A stretch of 64,000 nt of DNA from Hyphomicrobiales bacterium (GCA_900470285.1 UCAG01000002.1:138146-202145), one strand, 5' to 3'; positions 9,406-20,473 are shown, counted from the stretch's first letter. A program made the numbers and translations. The notes: generated by a model from the sequence alone, not told the origin.

Positions 9406-10365
9406 TTACTGTCCATATTCACTGGCCGAGCGTACTTCGCGATGAAAACGCATACGCCGCAAATATTCCATCGGGTCTTTTTTGGTAACAAAACTGTCTG
9501 CAGGCACATTGATCCAGTCATAAAGCCGCGTCAGCATAAAGCGCAAGGCAGCGCCGCGGCACAGCGCCGGCAAAGCCTCACGCTCTGCGGAGTTCAGAGG
9601 ACGCACAGAATTATAACCGCGCAGCAAAGCTGTGCCTTTAGTCAGATTATAGGAAAAATCACGCTCGAAGCACCATGCATTGAGGCAGATTGCCAGATCA
9701 TAGGCCAGCATATCCGTGCAGGCAAAATAAAAGTCGATAATGCCTGACAGGTTCGAACCGATGAAAAACACATTATCCGGAAACAGATCGGCATGGATCA
9801 CACCGCGCGGCAGATCAGACGGCCAGTTCTGCTCCAGATAGGCCAGATCCGCTTCTGTCTGTACACGCAAGCCGGCCTCAACGGCATCAGCATCTGCCAT
9901 GCATTTTTCCCACAACGGACGCCAGTCTTTCAGTGTCAGACTGTTTTCGCGTTCCATCGCAAAATTCTGACCAGCGAGATGCATCTGCGCCATTGCCACA
10001 CCCAGAGCATAGCAATGTTCCGCGGCAGGTTTGCGCAACCACATGCCTTCGAGAAAGGTGACAATTGCCGACGGACGACCAGCCAATTCACCAATCGCCT
10101 CACCGTTTTTTTGCACAACCGGCTGCGGGCACTCAATCCCGTTGACCGCCAGATGCTGCATCAGCTTAATGAAGAACGGCAGATCATCACGATCCACGCG
10201 TTTTTCATAAAGGGTCAGAATGAAAGTGCCTTCAGTCGTGCGCAGCAGGAAATTGGAGTTCTCAACACCTTCGGCAATGCCTTTGAAAGACAGCAAAGTA
10301 CCAATGTTGTAATTTTCCAGATAGGCTGCCAGTTCAATTTCATTAATATCCGTATAGACAGCCAT
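9406..10365 (-). CDS. thrB: Homoserine kinase (ThrB, APH-fold type)
   Basis: Phosphorylates homoserine with ATP to give O-phosphohomoserine, the substrate of ThrC. The 319-residue protein is of the aminoglycoside-phosphotransferase fold used by rhizobia and pseudomonads, not the GHMP type of E. coli. Evidence: the catalytic loop [14 protein letters not shown] (HxDxxxxN) and the metal-binding IIDFYFA segment. The start ATG follows GGGGGAGACCAGC. It is 53 bases after ispH and 66 before rnhA on the same strand, an arrangement I associate with Brucella and rhizobia. Confidence 0.95.
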   Translation of the reverse strand: MAVYTDINEIELAAYLENYNIGTLLSFKGIAEGVENSNFLLRTTEGTFILTLYEKRVDRDDLPFFIKLMQHLAVNGIECPQPVVQKNGEAIGELAGRPSAIVTFLEGMWLRKPAAEHCYALGVAMAQMHLAGQNFAMERENSLTLKDWRPLWEKCMADADAVEAGLRVQTEADLAYLEQNWPSDLPRGVIHADLFPDNVFFIGSNLSGIIDFYFACTDMLAYDLAICLNAWCFERDFSYNLTKGTALLRGYNSVRPLNSAEREALPALCRGAALRFMLTRLYDWINVPADSFVTKKDPMEYLRRMRFHREVRSASEYGQ

Positions 10366-10418
10366 GCTGGTCTCCCCCTGCCGTCACCTGCGAAAATCGC
10401 GGCAGATTATTCTTTATT

Positions 10419-11420
10419 TCAATGATTGCCGTTCACAAACGCCATGTCCTGAGTCGTTAGTTCCACATCGCGGATCTGACGATTTACGAGGAAATTCTCG
10501 GTTTCAACGGTGGTGATCGCCAGATCAATTGTGACATCAAAACGCTGCGAAAACGCATCGATGATCTCATCAACGATAATTTCCGGTGCCGATGCCCCTG
10601 CCGAAATCCCCAGCACCGAAAGCTCGCCCAGATTATCCCAGTCAATCTCCTCCGCACGCTGCACAAGCAGAGAATGACGGGCACCGGAGCGCTCGGCCAC
10701 TTCCACCAGACGTTTGGAATTTGAAGAGTTCGGCGCGCCGACAATCAGAAACAGATCACAGCCGGGAGCCGCTTCTTTCACCGCTTCCTGACGATTGGTT
10801 GTGGCATAGCAGATGGATTCAGCGGCAGGCGCTGTCAGCTGCGGAAACCGTTCCTGAAGCTTGGCAATAATCCCCGCAGTGTCATCTACCGATAGTGTGG
10901 TTTGCGTTACGAAGCCGAGGTTTTCAGGATCTTCCGGCTGATAGGCCTCTGCGTCTGCTACAGTTTCGATCAAAGAAACCGTACCTTCCGGCAGTTGCCC
11001 CATTGTGCCGATCACTTCCGGATGGCCGGAATGGCCGATCAGAATAACATGCCGGCCAAGACGCTGATGGCGCATCGCCTGTTTATGCACTTTAGAAACC
11101 AGCGGACAGGTTGCATCCAGATAGAACAGGTTTTTCGCATCCGCATCTTCCGGTACGGATTTTGGCACACCGTGAGCGGAAAATACCACCGGCTGATCGC
11201 GGTGCTCCATCGGAATTTCGTCCAGCTCTTCCACGAAAATCGCACCCCGCGCCTGCAGGCCTTCAACCACATAGCGGTTGTGAACAATCTCATGACGCAC
11301 ATAGACCGGAGCGCCGTATTTCTTCAGCGCCAGCACAACGATCTGAATAGCGCGATCAACTCCGGCGCAAAATCCACGTGGACCGCACAGGCGGATGGTC
11401 AGCTTAGGCTTATCGGTCAT
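10419..11420 (-). CDS. ispH: 4-hydroxy-3-methylbut-2-enyl diphosphate reductase
   Basis: The last step of the MEP isoprenoid pathway, converting HMBPP to IPP and DMAPP with a 4Fe-4S cluster. In 333 residues the three cluster cysteines are visible at 18 ([12 protein letters not shown]), 105 (DATCPLV) and 204 (ICYATTNRQ). The substrate-binding histidines are His47 (EIVHN), His83 (SAHGVP) and His133, and the proton relay glutamate is Glu135 (GHPEV). The first MEP enzyme, Dxs, is encoded at 24907-26847, and two users of isoprenoids (CtaB, UbiA) are also in the window. It is first of an ispH-thrB-rnhA run. Confidence 0.97.
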   Translation of the reverse strand: MTDKPKLTIRLCGPRGFCAGVDRAIQIVVLALKKYGAPVYVRHEIVHNRYVVEGLQARGAIFVEELDEIPMEHRDQPVVFSAHGVPKSVPEDADAKNLFYLDATCPLVSKVHKQAMRHQRLGRHVILIGHSGHPEVIGTMGQLPEGTVSLIETVADAEAYQPEDPENLGFVTQTTLSVDDTAGIIAKLQERFPQLTAPAAESICYATTNRQEAVKEAAPGCDLFLIVGAPNSSNSKRLVEVAERSGARHSLLVQRAEEIDWDNLGELSVLGISAGASAPEIIVDEIIDAFSQRFDVTIDLAITTVETENFLVNRQIRDVELTTQDMAFVNGNH

Positions 11421-11531
11421 TGAACTCTGATTATCCTGTCTTCAAAGCAACATTGCGACCATAGATCATCAATGCGCTGTAAAACAAATGCTGCTGTAGC
11501 AATTGGGCTTCGCATCGCGCAATGTCAACAG

Positions 11532-12284
11532 CTATTGCGCATCCGCGCTGCGACGCTGACGGAAAATATAGATAAAGGTGACAACCAGCAAAACGGCAGC
11601 CAACCCGAACCATGTGCCCGCATATTGCAGATGATTATTCGGTTGCTCCAGAATGGTTATCCCGCCCTGCGGCAGGCCACCGGCATTGGCTGTGGCATCC
11701 GCATCCACAAAAAACCCGACAAAATCACGATCCTGAGCAAGGCCGCTATTTTCCATCATCGCGCCCCAATCTTTCCAGTAATAAAGTTTTTTGGCCGGTT
11801 CATTATCCGGCAGATAAAAAGACGGTTTGGCAATCAGCGGATCACGGGCAAGCCCCGTAACAGTCACCTCTCCCGTGATCTGACCTTGTGGCCGTGTTGC
11901 CGGATTTTGCTTTTCATAAGGCACAAAACCACGATTAACCAGAACAGCCCGCCCGTCATTCAGGATCAGCGGCGTATAAACCGCATAGCCGGATGCGCCT
12001 TTAAAGGTCGTAAAAAAATACTGTTCGCGCTCATGCTGAAATGTACCGCGCAAAGTCACCGGCATGTAATCTACAGCACCGCTTTTTGCAAATTCAGCCT
12101 CAATGTCACTCAGCGGTTTTGGTGCGGAATGCACCCTTTCTTCAATCTGCGCAATCAGCTGTTCTTTCCAGAATAAACGCTGTGTCTGCCAGATACCAAG
12201 CCCCAGCAGAACGGCAAAAGCAATGCTGCTGCAGAGCAGTAAAATCCATGGGAAGGGCTTCGATGTTTTGCCGGTGGCAGTCAT
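11532..12284 (-). CDS. SURF1 family cytochrome oxidase assembly protein
   Basis: SURF1 proteins assist maturation of cytochrome c oxidase, probably by handing heme a to CoxA. The 250-residue protein has the family layout: one N-terminal helix (about 13-33), a periplasmic domain with VNRGFVP near residue 115, and one C-terminal helix (about 218-238). It overlaps the upstream DUF983 gene by 4 bases (ATGA type), which indicates translational coupling. It ends the cox cluster and lies 111 bases before ispH. Confidence 0.94.
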   Translation of the reverse strand: MTATGKTSKPFPWILLLCSSIAFAVLLGLGIWQTQRLFWKEQLIAQIEERVHSAPKPLSDIEAEFAKSGAVDYMPVTLRGTFQHEREQYFFTTFKGASGYAVYTPLILNDGRAVLVNRGFVPYEKQNPATRPQGQITGEVTVTGLARDPLIAKPSFYLPDNEPAKKLYYWKDWGAMMENSGLAQDRDFVGFFVDADATANAGGLPQGGITILEQPNNHLQYAGTWFGLAAVLLVVTFIYIFRQRRSADAQ

Positions 12285-12676
12285 TCGCGTCCTCGCCTGT
12301 CGAGCTGCCCCGACGCCGCTTTATGCTTATATTGCAGAGTTATCAGAATACCTTTCATCCAGCGCGTCAGCACTAACCCGATGAGAATAGCCAGCGGTAT
12401 CCAGATGATAAAATGCAGCCAGAGCGGCAGCTGATAAGATACCTCAGCCCAGAGCGCCAAAGCCGTAACAAGAAAACCGTCAAGCAGAAGCACAAAAACA
12501 ACAGGCCCGTCACCGGAATCTGCAAAACCATAATCCAGTTCGCAGACCTCGCAGCGCTTTGCCAGTTTCAGATAACCATTAAACAAAGCGCCCTGTCCGC
12601 AGCGCGGACAACGTCCTTTGATACCGGCTTTGATTGGCTCTACCGGCGGATAAAGACTATCTTCATTATGCATCAT
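12281..12676 (-). CDS. DUF983 family small membrane protein of the cox cluster
   Basis: 131 residues. A four-cysteine knuckle near the N-terminus (CPRCGQGALF, then CEVCELDYG) probably binds zinc, and is followed by two membrane helices (about 57-75 and 82-103). DUF983 genes commonly lie between coxC and SURF1 in alphaproteobacteria, so a role in oxidase assembly is inferred from context; the biochemical function is unknown. The start follows GGAGGTGGA, with two consecutive ATG codons. A RIME-like repeat separates it from coxC. Confidence 0.88.
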   Translation of the reverse strand: MMHNEDSLYPPVEPIKAGIKGRCPRCGQGALFNGYLKLAKRCEVCELDYGFADSGDGPVVFVLLLDGFLVTALALWAEVSYQLPLWLHFIIWIPLAILIGLVLTRWMKGILITLQYKHKAASGQLDRRGRE

Positions 12677-12693
12677 TCCACCTCCGCTGCGGT

Positions 12694-12802
12694 CTAGAGC
12701 GGTTTACGTCCAAATTGGATCATAGCGCTCGCTCTAGATTCTTTATTTTGTCGCATTATCACTGCCGTCAAGTTGATCCAACTTGACTGTGAAATGCTCT
12801 AG
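12694..12802. repeat. RIME/Bru-RS-like palindromic element, copy C
   Basis: 109 bp inside the cox cluster. The first palindrome has ends CTAGAGCG and CGCTCTAG (12694-12737), then ATTCTTTATTTTGTCGCATT, then a perfect 8-bp stem TCAAGTTG-ATC-CAACTTGA (12768-12786), and the terminal GAAATGCTCTAG. It is very close to the copy at 52834-52941; the second palindrome and the tail are identical over more than 30 bases. Confidence 0.85.
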
Positions 12803-12879
12803 TTGCGCCGTTAAAACCAGAGCAAAATTTTAAAGTGTTGGAGCGAGTTTTATGTGCCAAGTCTGGCACACGGCACTTT

Positions 12880-12924
12880 AAGAAACTAAAAGCGCCGCAG
12901 CCCTCAAAAACCGCGACGCTTTCC
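12880..12924 (-). terminator. Possible imperfect terminator after coxC
   Basis: On the minus strand GGAAAGCGTCGCGG and CTGCGGCGCTTT form an imperfect stem, followed by TAGTTTC. It could attenuate reading from coxC into the DUF983 gene. The pairing has a mismatch and the T tract is short. Confidence 0.35.
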
Positions 12925-12976
12925 TTATCCCATCAGGTTCAGAACTCCGGCAAAATGCCATTATTCCTGATGCCGG

Positions 12977-13855
12977 TTAATGTACGGCAATCGGTGCGCC
13001 CCATGACCCCCATACATAAATGCTGAAGAACAGGAACAGCCAAACCACGTCCACGAAATGCCAGTACCATGCAGCGGCCTCCAGACCGAAATGGTTCTTC
13101 GGCGTGAAATCACCGCGGATAGAGCGGATCAGACAAACAGCCAGAAAGATCGTACCAACAATAACGTGGAAACCATGGAAGCCGGTCGCCATGAAGAATG
13201 TTGCACCATAAACGGAATCTTTGAAGGCAAATGGCGCATGAATATATTCGTAAGCCTGCACGAAAGAGAACAGCACGCCGAGAACAACAGTCAGCGCCAA
13301 TCCCCAGACAAGGCCTTTGCGGTCATTATGCAGCAGCGCATGATGCGCCCATGTCAATGTTGTACCGGAGAGCAGCAGAATAACGGTGTTATAAAGCGGC
13401 AGGTGCAGAGGATCGAGAACTTCCATGCCTTTCGGAGGCCACTGACCACCGGTGAATTCTGCACGCATCACCTGATGCACTTCATTCGGGAACAGGCTGG
13501 CATCAAAGAACGCCCAGAACCATGCCACGAAGAACATAACTTCGGAGGCAATGAACATAATCATGCCATAGCGCAGATGGATGGAAACCACCCGGGTATG
13601 GTGGCCTTCCTTGCCCTCACGGATCGTATCTGACCACCAGCCATACATGCAGTACAGGATGATGGCGATGCCGATAAAGAACAGCCATGGCGTTACAAAA
13701 TTGATACCAAACAGATGCAGCTCGCCTGCATTGAGGTAGCGCATATAAGCGATACCGCCAATGGCCAGAACAAATGCACCAACCGAGCTCAGAAACGGCC
13801 ACGGACTAGGATCTATAATATGATAGTCGTGGTTCTTCTGATGAGTGTCTGCCAT
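12977..13855 (-). CDS. coxC: Cytochrome c oxidase subunit III
   Basis: An inner-membrane subunit of aa3-type oxidase that stabilises the catalytic core. The 292 residues contain about seven helices. Family motifs include HDYHIIDPSPWPF at the N-terminus, FIASEVMFFVAWFWAFF, the HHALLHNDRKG loop and a C-terminal WYWHFVDVVWLFLF. The start ATG follows GGGGGAATGAC, a strong site. It is downstream of ctaG with a 205-base gap that holds no convincing gene. Confidence 0.97.
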   Translation of the reverse strand: MADTHQKNHDYHIIDPSPWPFLSSVGAFVLAIGGIAYMRYLNAGELHLFGINFVTPWLFFIGIAIILYCMYGWWSDTIREGKEGHHTRVVSIHLRYGMIMFIASEVMFFVAWFWAFFDASLFPNEVHQVMRAEFTGGQWPPKGMEVLDPLHLPLYNTVILLLSGTTLTWAHHALLHNDRKGLVWGLALTVVLGVLFSFVQAYEYIHAPFAFKDSVYGATFFMATGFHGFHVIVGTIFLAVCLIRSIRGDFTPKNHFGLEAAAWYWHFVDVVWLFLFFSIYVWGSWGAPIAVH

Positions 13856-14060
13856 GTCATTCCCCCTTAAGGTTTATGCCCCAAGGCTCCTCTGTTTATC
13901 TTTCCGGTGCTGCATCCGGATATCCCCCGACAAGCACCCTGTTCTTTACTTTGTGCCGCTGGCGCATTCAGTCGTTTCATGCGCCGAACATAGCCCCTCT
14001 TGACCATATTCTTGATGCAGTTCGCTTTTTTGCGCACCGCAACATGATGTCGCGGCATCT

Positions 14061-14738
14061 CTATCCTTGCGGCTTGACCACCGGCTTAATTTCAGCATTT
14101 TTCTGCAGAACAGCAGGCACTGCGGCTGAATTTACCGGCTCCTTGTCCAGCGGGAAAAATGTATAAGACAAGGTGATCGTCTTCAGCCCTTTAAGGTCTT
14201 TTTCTTTCACAATATCCGGATCGACAAAGAACATGACCGGCATTTCCATTGTCTCACCGGCGGCAAGGGTTGTGTCTGTGAAGCAGAAGCACTGAACCTT
14301 GTTGAAATAGGAGCCTGTGAGATCCGGCGACACGTTGAATGTCGCACGTCCCGAAGCCGGGCGGTCTGAAATATTCTTCGCTTCGTAATTAACGATAGTC
14401 GTTTCACCGATACGCACAGTCACTTCGCGCTGAACCGGCTTGAACTCCCATGGCAGTCCGCCGGACACATTGGCATCAAAGCGTACATTGACCGTCTGAT
14501 CGAGTATCGTATCCGACATCTGCTCAACGCGCTGCGTTGTGCCGCCATAGCCGGTAACCTGACAAAACATCTGATAAAGCGGCACAGCTGCATAGGCCAT
14601 GCCGATCATAGCAACGAAAAAACTGGTACAGGATAAAGCAACAATACGATTGGAACGCTGATGACGTGCGGCTTGTACAGCAGTGTCTTCTGCTGCAGGC
14701 GCCTGCATTGTTTCTGTATTTTCCGGTTTCTGTATCAT
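14061..14738 (-). CDS. ctaG: Cytochrome c oxidase assembly protein CtaG (Cox11 type)
   Basis: Delivers copper to the CuB site of CoxA. 225 residues: an N-terminal cytoplasmic tail, one helix (about 32-53) and a periplasmic copper-binding domain. The copper-binding CxC pair is Cys150 and Cys152 in KVQCFCFTDT. ATG follows GGGAGGCGGCATAGGCA. It lies in the order coxA, ctaB, a small CoxF-like gene, ctaG, coxC, the standard arrangement in alphaproteobacteria. Confidence 0.96.
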   Translation of the reverse strand: MIQKPENTETMQAPAAEDTAVQAARHQRSNRIVALSCTSFFVAMIGMAYAAVPLYQMFCQVTGYGGTTQRVEQMSDTILDQTVNVRFDANVSGGLPWEFKPVQREVTVRIGETTIVNYEAKNISDRPASGRATFNVSPDLTGSYFNKVQCFCFTDTTLAAGETMEMPVMFFVDPDIVKEKDLKGLKTITLSYTFFPLDKEPVNSAAVPAVLQKNAEIKPVVKPQG

Positions 14739-14782
14739 TGCCTATGCCGCCTCCCTGCGACTTAAAACGCTGACAGTTCCGA

Positions 14783-14962
14783 TTACATCGGGCGAACCAG
14801 CACACCTGGTCCAAGTTTAACCCATGTGCCGATGTAAACGATCAGAACAAAGGCCGCTAAAGCCAATGCCAGAGCCACAGAACGGCTGCGCTGGGCTTTC
14901 TTCTGTTTCTCTGTCTGCGTTATCAGTTCGAGTTCAGTTTTTGCTTCTTTATCCGCCATCAT
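14783..14962 (-). CDS. Small CoxF-like membrane protein of the cox operon
   Basis: A 59-residue gene that automated calling can miss because of its size. It starts [10 protein letters not shown], has a charged N-terminal helix, one membrane segment (about 30-47), and ends with GPGVLVRPM. The start ATG overlaps the ctaB stop by one base (TAATG), and AGGGGG lies just upstream, so it is translationally coupled to ctaB; a second ATG follows at once. Proteins of this size and position, between ctaB and ctaG, are annotated as CoxF or small assembly factors in rhizobia. Function inferred from context. Confidence 0.82.
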   Translation of the reverse strand: MMADKEAKTELELITQTEKQKKAQRSRSVALALALAAFVLIVYIGTWVKLGPGVLVRPM

Positions 14963-15915
14963 TATCCCCCTATTACCGGCAGTATTTTCGCCACCAGTGC
15001 CTCAACAAGCAAGATGCTGAACAAAGCGGACAGATAAACCAGCGAAAATTTAAACAGCGCACGGGCAGCACGCATTTGTGTTTCATGCTCCGGCGCCATC
15101 CATAGCTGCACTGCGCGCCATATGAAGATTGCGCCAAGCAATGCAGAGAGTACACCATAGACATGGCCGCCGAAGCCGAGGAACCATGGCAGAACGCCAA
15201 CCGGTGCCACGATCAGTGAATAGACCACGATCTGCAAACGTGTGGATTTTTCACCCCGCACATTCGGCATCATCGGAATTTTTGCCGCTTCATAATCACC
15301 GGATGTGAACAGAGACAGCGCCCAGAAATGCGGCGGCGTCCACAGGAAGATAATCAGAAACAGAACAACGCTTTCAATCGAAATCGTGCCGGTTACCGAA
15401 GCCCAGCCGATCATCGGCGGGAATGCACCGGCGGCACCGCCAATCACAATATTCTGCGGTGTCGAGCGTTTCAGCCACATCGTATAAACGACGCTATAGA
15501 AGAAAATTGTAAAGGCCAGCAAAGCAGCGGCAAGCCAGTTGACAAGCAGGCCAAGCGTCATCACGGAAAAGACAGACAGTGTAATACCATAGGCAAGCAC
15601 TGTTTCTTCACGGATCAGACCTGCAGGGATCGGCCGGTTTTTGGTACGCTTCATAATGCGGTCAATATCCGCATCATACCACATATTCAGTGCGCCGGAG
15701 GCACCGCCGCCGATCGCAATACAAAGAATAGCAATCGCAGCCATAACCGGATTCATATGGCCGGGAGCCACGATCAGACCAACAAAACCGGTAAATACAA
15801 CCAGCGACATGACACGCGGTTTCAGCAGCGCGATATAATCAGCCGCGCTCGCTTCCGACAGCTGCATCTGCTGTCCGGCTTCACCAGTCATGTTATTTTT
15901 CTCAACCAGAGACAT
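14962..15915 (-). CDS. ctaB: Protoheme IX farnesyltransferase (heme O synthase)
   Basis: Attaches a farnesyl group to heme B to give heme O, the precursor of heme A for cytochrome oxidase. 317 residues with about nine helices. The UbiA-superfamily motif is present ([19 protein letters not shown]), along with PHFWALSLF in the second conserved loop. It shares a bifunctional logic with UbiA at 39339, which uses the same type of prenyl donor. The ATG follows AAGGACAGATACAGATA; the spacing is long. Confidence 0.96.
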   Translation of the reverse strand: MSLVEKNNMTGEAGQQMQLSEASAADYIALLKPRVMSLVVFTGFVGLIVAPGHMNPVMAAIAILCIAIGGGASGALNMWYDADIDRIMKRTKNRPIPAGLIREETVLAYGITLSVFSVMTLGLLVNWLAAALLAFTIFFYSVVYTMWLKRSTPQNIVIGGAAGAFPPMIGWASVTGTISIESVVLFLIIFLWTPPHFWALSLFTSGDYEAAKIPMMPNVRGEKSTRLQIVVYSLIVAPVGVLPWFLGFGGHVYGVLSALLGAIFIWRAVQLWMAPEHETQMRAARALFKFSLVYLSALFSILLVEALVAKILPVIGG

Positions 15916-16255
15916 TATCTGTATCTGTCCTTATTCAACAATTCCGGCAAAACCGGATACCGGATCTCAAACCCGGCAATTCCTTAAAACGAATGTCGCA
16001 CTCTGAGCAGCTATTTGCGGGGAGACTGCTTCTCCCGCAACGCCGCATTTTTCTTGCGCGACTGTTGCAGCACCTGTGGTGCGTAAAGCGCTAATAGCGC
16101 CTCTATACACCCAAACACCGCACGGTACACCCGTCATAATTTAGGAAATTCATAAATAGCCTAAAAGTGAACGGCCCTATGAATTGCATAAATCATGCTA
16201 TCCGGCATTTTCGTTTGTATCGGGCGGCGGCAGACTGACGCCGCCCGAACAATGA
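15916..16255. other. Intergenic region between coxA and ctaB
   Basis: 340 bases without a gene, an unusually large gap inside an assembly cluster. It holds a perfect hairpin just after the coxA stop (16220-16248) and an imperfect palindrome at 16014-16042 (TTGCGGGGAGA and TTCTCCCGCAA). A separate promoter for ctaB is possible here, but I cannot point to one with confidence. Confidence 0.5.
16220..16248 (-). terminator. Strong hairpin just after coxA
   Basis: A 10-bp perfect stem (TCGGGCGGCG and CGCCGCCCGA) with a 9-base loop, starting eight bases past the coxA stop on the minus strand. No T tract follows, so it may stabilise the coxA mRNA end or cause partial termination rather than act as a full intrinsic terminator. 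Confidence 0.5.
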
Positions 16256-18016
<1,761 letters not shown>

Positions 18017-18080
18017 TTACCGCATGAATTCCGTCTTAAATCATATTTGATTTTTAAGCAGCCATGCGGTTCGTGACCTG

Positions 18081-18123
18081 TAAAAACCCAAGAGCCTGAC
18101 GAAGTTTTCATTCACGTCAGGCT
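18081..18123 (-). terminator. Terminator-like hairpin between coxB and coxA
   Basis: Read on the minus strand, AGCCTGACG and CGTCAGGCT form a 9-bp perfect stem with a 13-base loop, starting five bases after the coxB stop and followed by CTTGGGTTTTT. Lying between two subunit genes of one complex, it would attenuate transcription or separate the two messages. Confidence 0.6.
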
Positions 18124-18128
18124 TATAA

Positions 18129-19013
18129 TCAGTTTCCGGCAACAGTCACGGTCTTGGTATCATTTTCAATTTCAGCCATCAGTGTCTTATTCGCACCGGA
18201 AATATCTGTGCGGGCGGCAGCAAGCCATGCATCATAACGCTCCTGCGAAACAACGCGCACAGCAATCGGCATATAAGCATGATCTTTACCGCACAGTTCG
18301 GAACACTGGCCGTAATAGAGCCCTTCACGGGCAGCCTTGAACCATGTTTCGTTATTACGTCCCGGAACACCATCCATCTTGACGCCGAAAGCAGGCATTG
18401 CCCATGAGTGGATCACATCGGCAGCTGTCACCAGCAAGCGGACAGTCGTATCCACAGGAACCACAACTTCATTATCAACGGCCAAAAGACGCGGATAAGC
18501 AACCAGATCCTGTTTTCCGGCAGCAGCACGGTCCTCATCTTTCAGCAGAAGCGCATCAAATGAAAGCGGCTCTTCTGTCTGATATTCATAACCCCAGTAC
18601 CACTGGTAACCTGTTGCTTTAACAGTCAGTTTTGGCTCATCCGGAGAATATTGCGCTGTCAGAAGCTGGAAGGACGGAATGGCCAGAAACAGCAAAATAA
18701 TGACCGGCCCCAGTGTCCAGATCACTTCAATCGTTGTGTTATGGCTGGTTTTGGAAGCAACCGGATTAGCGCCTTTACGGAAGCGCAGGATGCACCACAA
18801 GAGCAGCAGCATCACCAGACCGGTTACCGGAATAATGAACATCAGCGAATAACGTTCGAACCAATGTATCTGATCCGCAATTTTCGTTGCGGAATCCTGC
18901 CAGCTCAGCTGCCAGTCAACCGGCTTGTCAGCCAGCGCACCCGCTGCAGACGCCAAAAGACCGGACACTGCGCCGAATGCAACCGCGCTGCCGGTCAAAA
19001 TATGTTTTTTCAT
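18129..19013 (-). CDS. coxB: Cytochrome c oxidase subunit II
   Basis: Carries the CuA centre that accepts electrons from cytochrome c. The 294-residue precursor has a signal peptide (MKKHILTGSAVAFG... ending near ALA), two helices (about 46-68 and 88-108) and a periplasmic cupredoxin domain. CuA ligands are seen in GQCSELCGKDHAYMPI: two cysteines, the glutamate backbone position, His and Met. The YQWYWGYEY aromatic patch is also present. The ATG chosen follows AAGGATTCTGCG and opens into a normal signal peptide; longer in-frame starts up to 19109 do not. Confidence 0.96.
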   Translation of the reverse strand: MKKHILTGSAVAFGAVSGLLASAAGALADKPVDWQLSWQDSATKIADQIHWFERYSLMFIIPVTGLVMLLLLWCILRFRKGANPVASKTSHNTTIEVIWTLGPVIILLFLAIPSFQLLTAQYSPDEPKLTVKATGYQWYWGYEYQTEEPLSFDALLLKDEDRAAAGKQDLVAYPRLLAVDNEVVVPVDTTVRLLVTAADVIHSWAMPAFGVKMDGVPGRNNETWFKAAREGLYYGQCSELCGKDHAYMPIAVRVVSQERYDAWLAAARTDISGANKTLMAEIENDTKTVTVAGN

Positions 19014-19479
19014 CGCAGAATCCTTACCTGCAACGGCTTTATTTGTGGCAATAACCCTATCCACCAGCATCTTCTCCCGATTATAGCCTTGCCGGTTAAT
19101 CGCAGACATAGCTCTTCCCTAGCCAATGCCCCGTTCCCCCACCGTACTGACAACACATTATAGCACCAAGCAAGGAAGGCGAAGATTTTCCCGTGCGGCA
19201 TTTTTGCGCGTAATACAACTTAAAAACACCAGTCTTTTCCGGCTCACATCACCGGAAACGGGATATGGATTTTTAAAAAACAATTCATAAAAATACATAA
19301 AATCAATAAGTTGGAAAGGAAAACCAACACAACGTCATTGTATATAATTTTTGTCTCTCCGGAAAAATCTTAAGATGAGTCTGATTGTCTCAACCGCGCC
19401 AAAACAGCCCAAATTCGCTGATCACGCCTTATTCCGGCCTCAGGGAGGAGAATCAATTCACAATCCGGGCTTATTTGCA

Positions 19480-19493
19480 TTGATCTGGATCAA
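19480..19493. promoter_or_regulatory. FNR/FixK-type binding site
   Basis: TTGATCTGGATCAA is an exact match to the consensus TTGAT-N4-ATCAA of the FNR/FixK family of oxygen-responsive regulators. Its target is unclear: coxB starts about 470 bases to the left and the IalB-like gene about 400 bases to the right. Confidence 0.55.
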
Positions 19494-19629
19494 GTAAAAT
19501 ACAGATAAAACAATAGCCCCGCGTATTCCCGGTGCCCCTGCTACAAAGCCTTTAAAAGCACCGCAGATTTCAAACCCTGCACGCTCCGCCGTATCAGAGT
19601 AAAATTCACGGAGCTGAAAGGGAGAGCCC

Positions 19630-19680
19630 ATGACGAAAACTGTGCATGGCATAGCGATAATTTCAACAATGCGGATTTAG
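19630..19680 (+). CDS. Possible 16-residue peptide downstream of the FNR-type box
   Basis: An ATG preceded by AAAGGGAGAGCCC, a ribosome binding site as good as those of real genes here, opens a 16-codon frame (MTKTVHGIAIISTMRI) ending in TAG. It lies about 140 bases after the FNR-type box in the right orientation. It is too short to judge from composition. It may be a true small peptide, a leader, or the remnant of a decayed gene. Confidence 0.2.
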   Translation: MTKTVHGIAIISTMRI

Positions 19681-19897
19681 AATGGTGTTCATAATCTGAT
19701 TTATACTAAAACTTTACCTTATCCGGTTCAAATTCCGCCATTATCCATGTACACAGAATAAAAAGCATGGCTTTCTGATTTGCCGGTTTCCGGAAATGAC
19801 GCAAAGACCTCACTTAAATACGCTTTCAAAGGGTACTTACGGCTCGCGCCGCATTTACCGATGTAATGTTTACCGAGCCGCCAAAGGTATCATAAAT

Positions 19898-20458
19898 ATG
19901 CACCATTTCTCTTCTGTCAGCCGTAAAGTTGCCGCTGCTCTGCTCGGTGCAGGCCTTATGGCTGTATCCGCCTCTGCTGCTTTTGCTCAATCCGCACCCC
20001 AGCCAACGGCGGCCGGTGCTTCGCAGAAAAACGGCACTTTGCGCTCTCAGCATGGCGCATGGTCCATTCTTTGTGACAAGCCTGCCGGTGCCAAGACCGA
20101 GCAATGTGCGCTGATCCAGAATGTGATCGCAGCGGATCGCCCTGAACTCGGCCTTTCTGTCGTTGTTCTCAAAACCGCCGATAACAAAGCACGCATTCTG
20201 CGTGTTCTTGCACCACTCGGCGTGCTGCTGCCAAACGGTCTCGGTCTCAATGTGGATGGCAAGGATATCGGTCGTGCCTATTTCGTACGCTGCTTTGAAG
20301 ACGGCTGTTATGCAGAGGTTATCCTTGATGATGCGCTGATCGAAACACTGCGCAAGGGTAAAGCTGCAACCTTCATCGTCTTCCAGACACCGGAAGAAGG
20401 CGTTGGTATTCCGGTTGAACTGCAAGGCTTCAGCGACGGCTTCAACAAACTGCCATAA
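19898..20458 (+). CDS. IalB family secreted protein
   Basis: 186 residues: a signal peptide (about 1-31, ending SAAFAQ), then an IalB (invasion-associated locus B) domain. The two cysteine pairs expected in the family are visible (ILCDKPAG...QCALI, and VRCFEDGCYAEV). The family is named from Bartonella, where it was linked to erythrocyte invasion, but it is widespread in free-living rhizobia and its function is unknown; it should be periplasmic. I chose the ATG before HHFSSVSRKV because AAAGGT precedes it and a normal signal peptide follows; an upstream start at 19796 lacks both. Confidence 0.88.
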   Translation: MHHFSSVSRKVAAALLGAGLMAVSASAAFAQSAPQPTAAGASQKNGTLRSQHGAWSILCDKPAGAKTEQCALIQNVIAADRPELGLSVVVLKTADNKARILRVLAPLGVLLPNGLGLNVDGKDIGRAYFVRCFEDGCYAEVILDDALIETLRKGKAATFIVFQTPEEGVGIPVELQGFSDGFNKLP

Positions 20459-20473
20459 GTCTTTTAATCTGAT

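Larger units (their letters stand above)
19014..19897. other. Long non-coding region between coxB and the IalB-like gene
   Basis: About 880 bases between two divergent genes, the longest gap in the window. It holds an AT-rich stretch (19205-19350), a perfect FNR/FixK-type box (19480-19493), and a 16-codon open frame with a good ribosome binding site at 19630-19680. No database-recognisable protein is visible in either direction. The coxB promoter should lie at its left end. The size and the orphan box hint at a small RNA or a decayed gene. Confidence 0.5.

Noticed and set aside
245-10365. thrC and thrB as one threonine operon
   Set aside because: They are on opposite strands and 8 kb apart, with terminators between them.
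13867-14058. 63-codon frame between ctaG and coxC
   Set aside because: No ribosome binding site, highly basic composition and no counterpart I know in cox clusters; treated as spacer.
19458-19652. 64-codon minus-strand frame across the FNR-type box
   Set aside because: It would place a regulatory box inside coding DNA, has no good ribosome binding site and no family resemblance.
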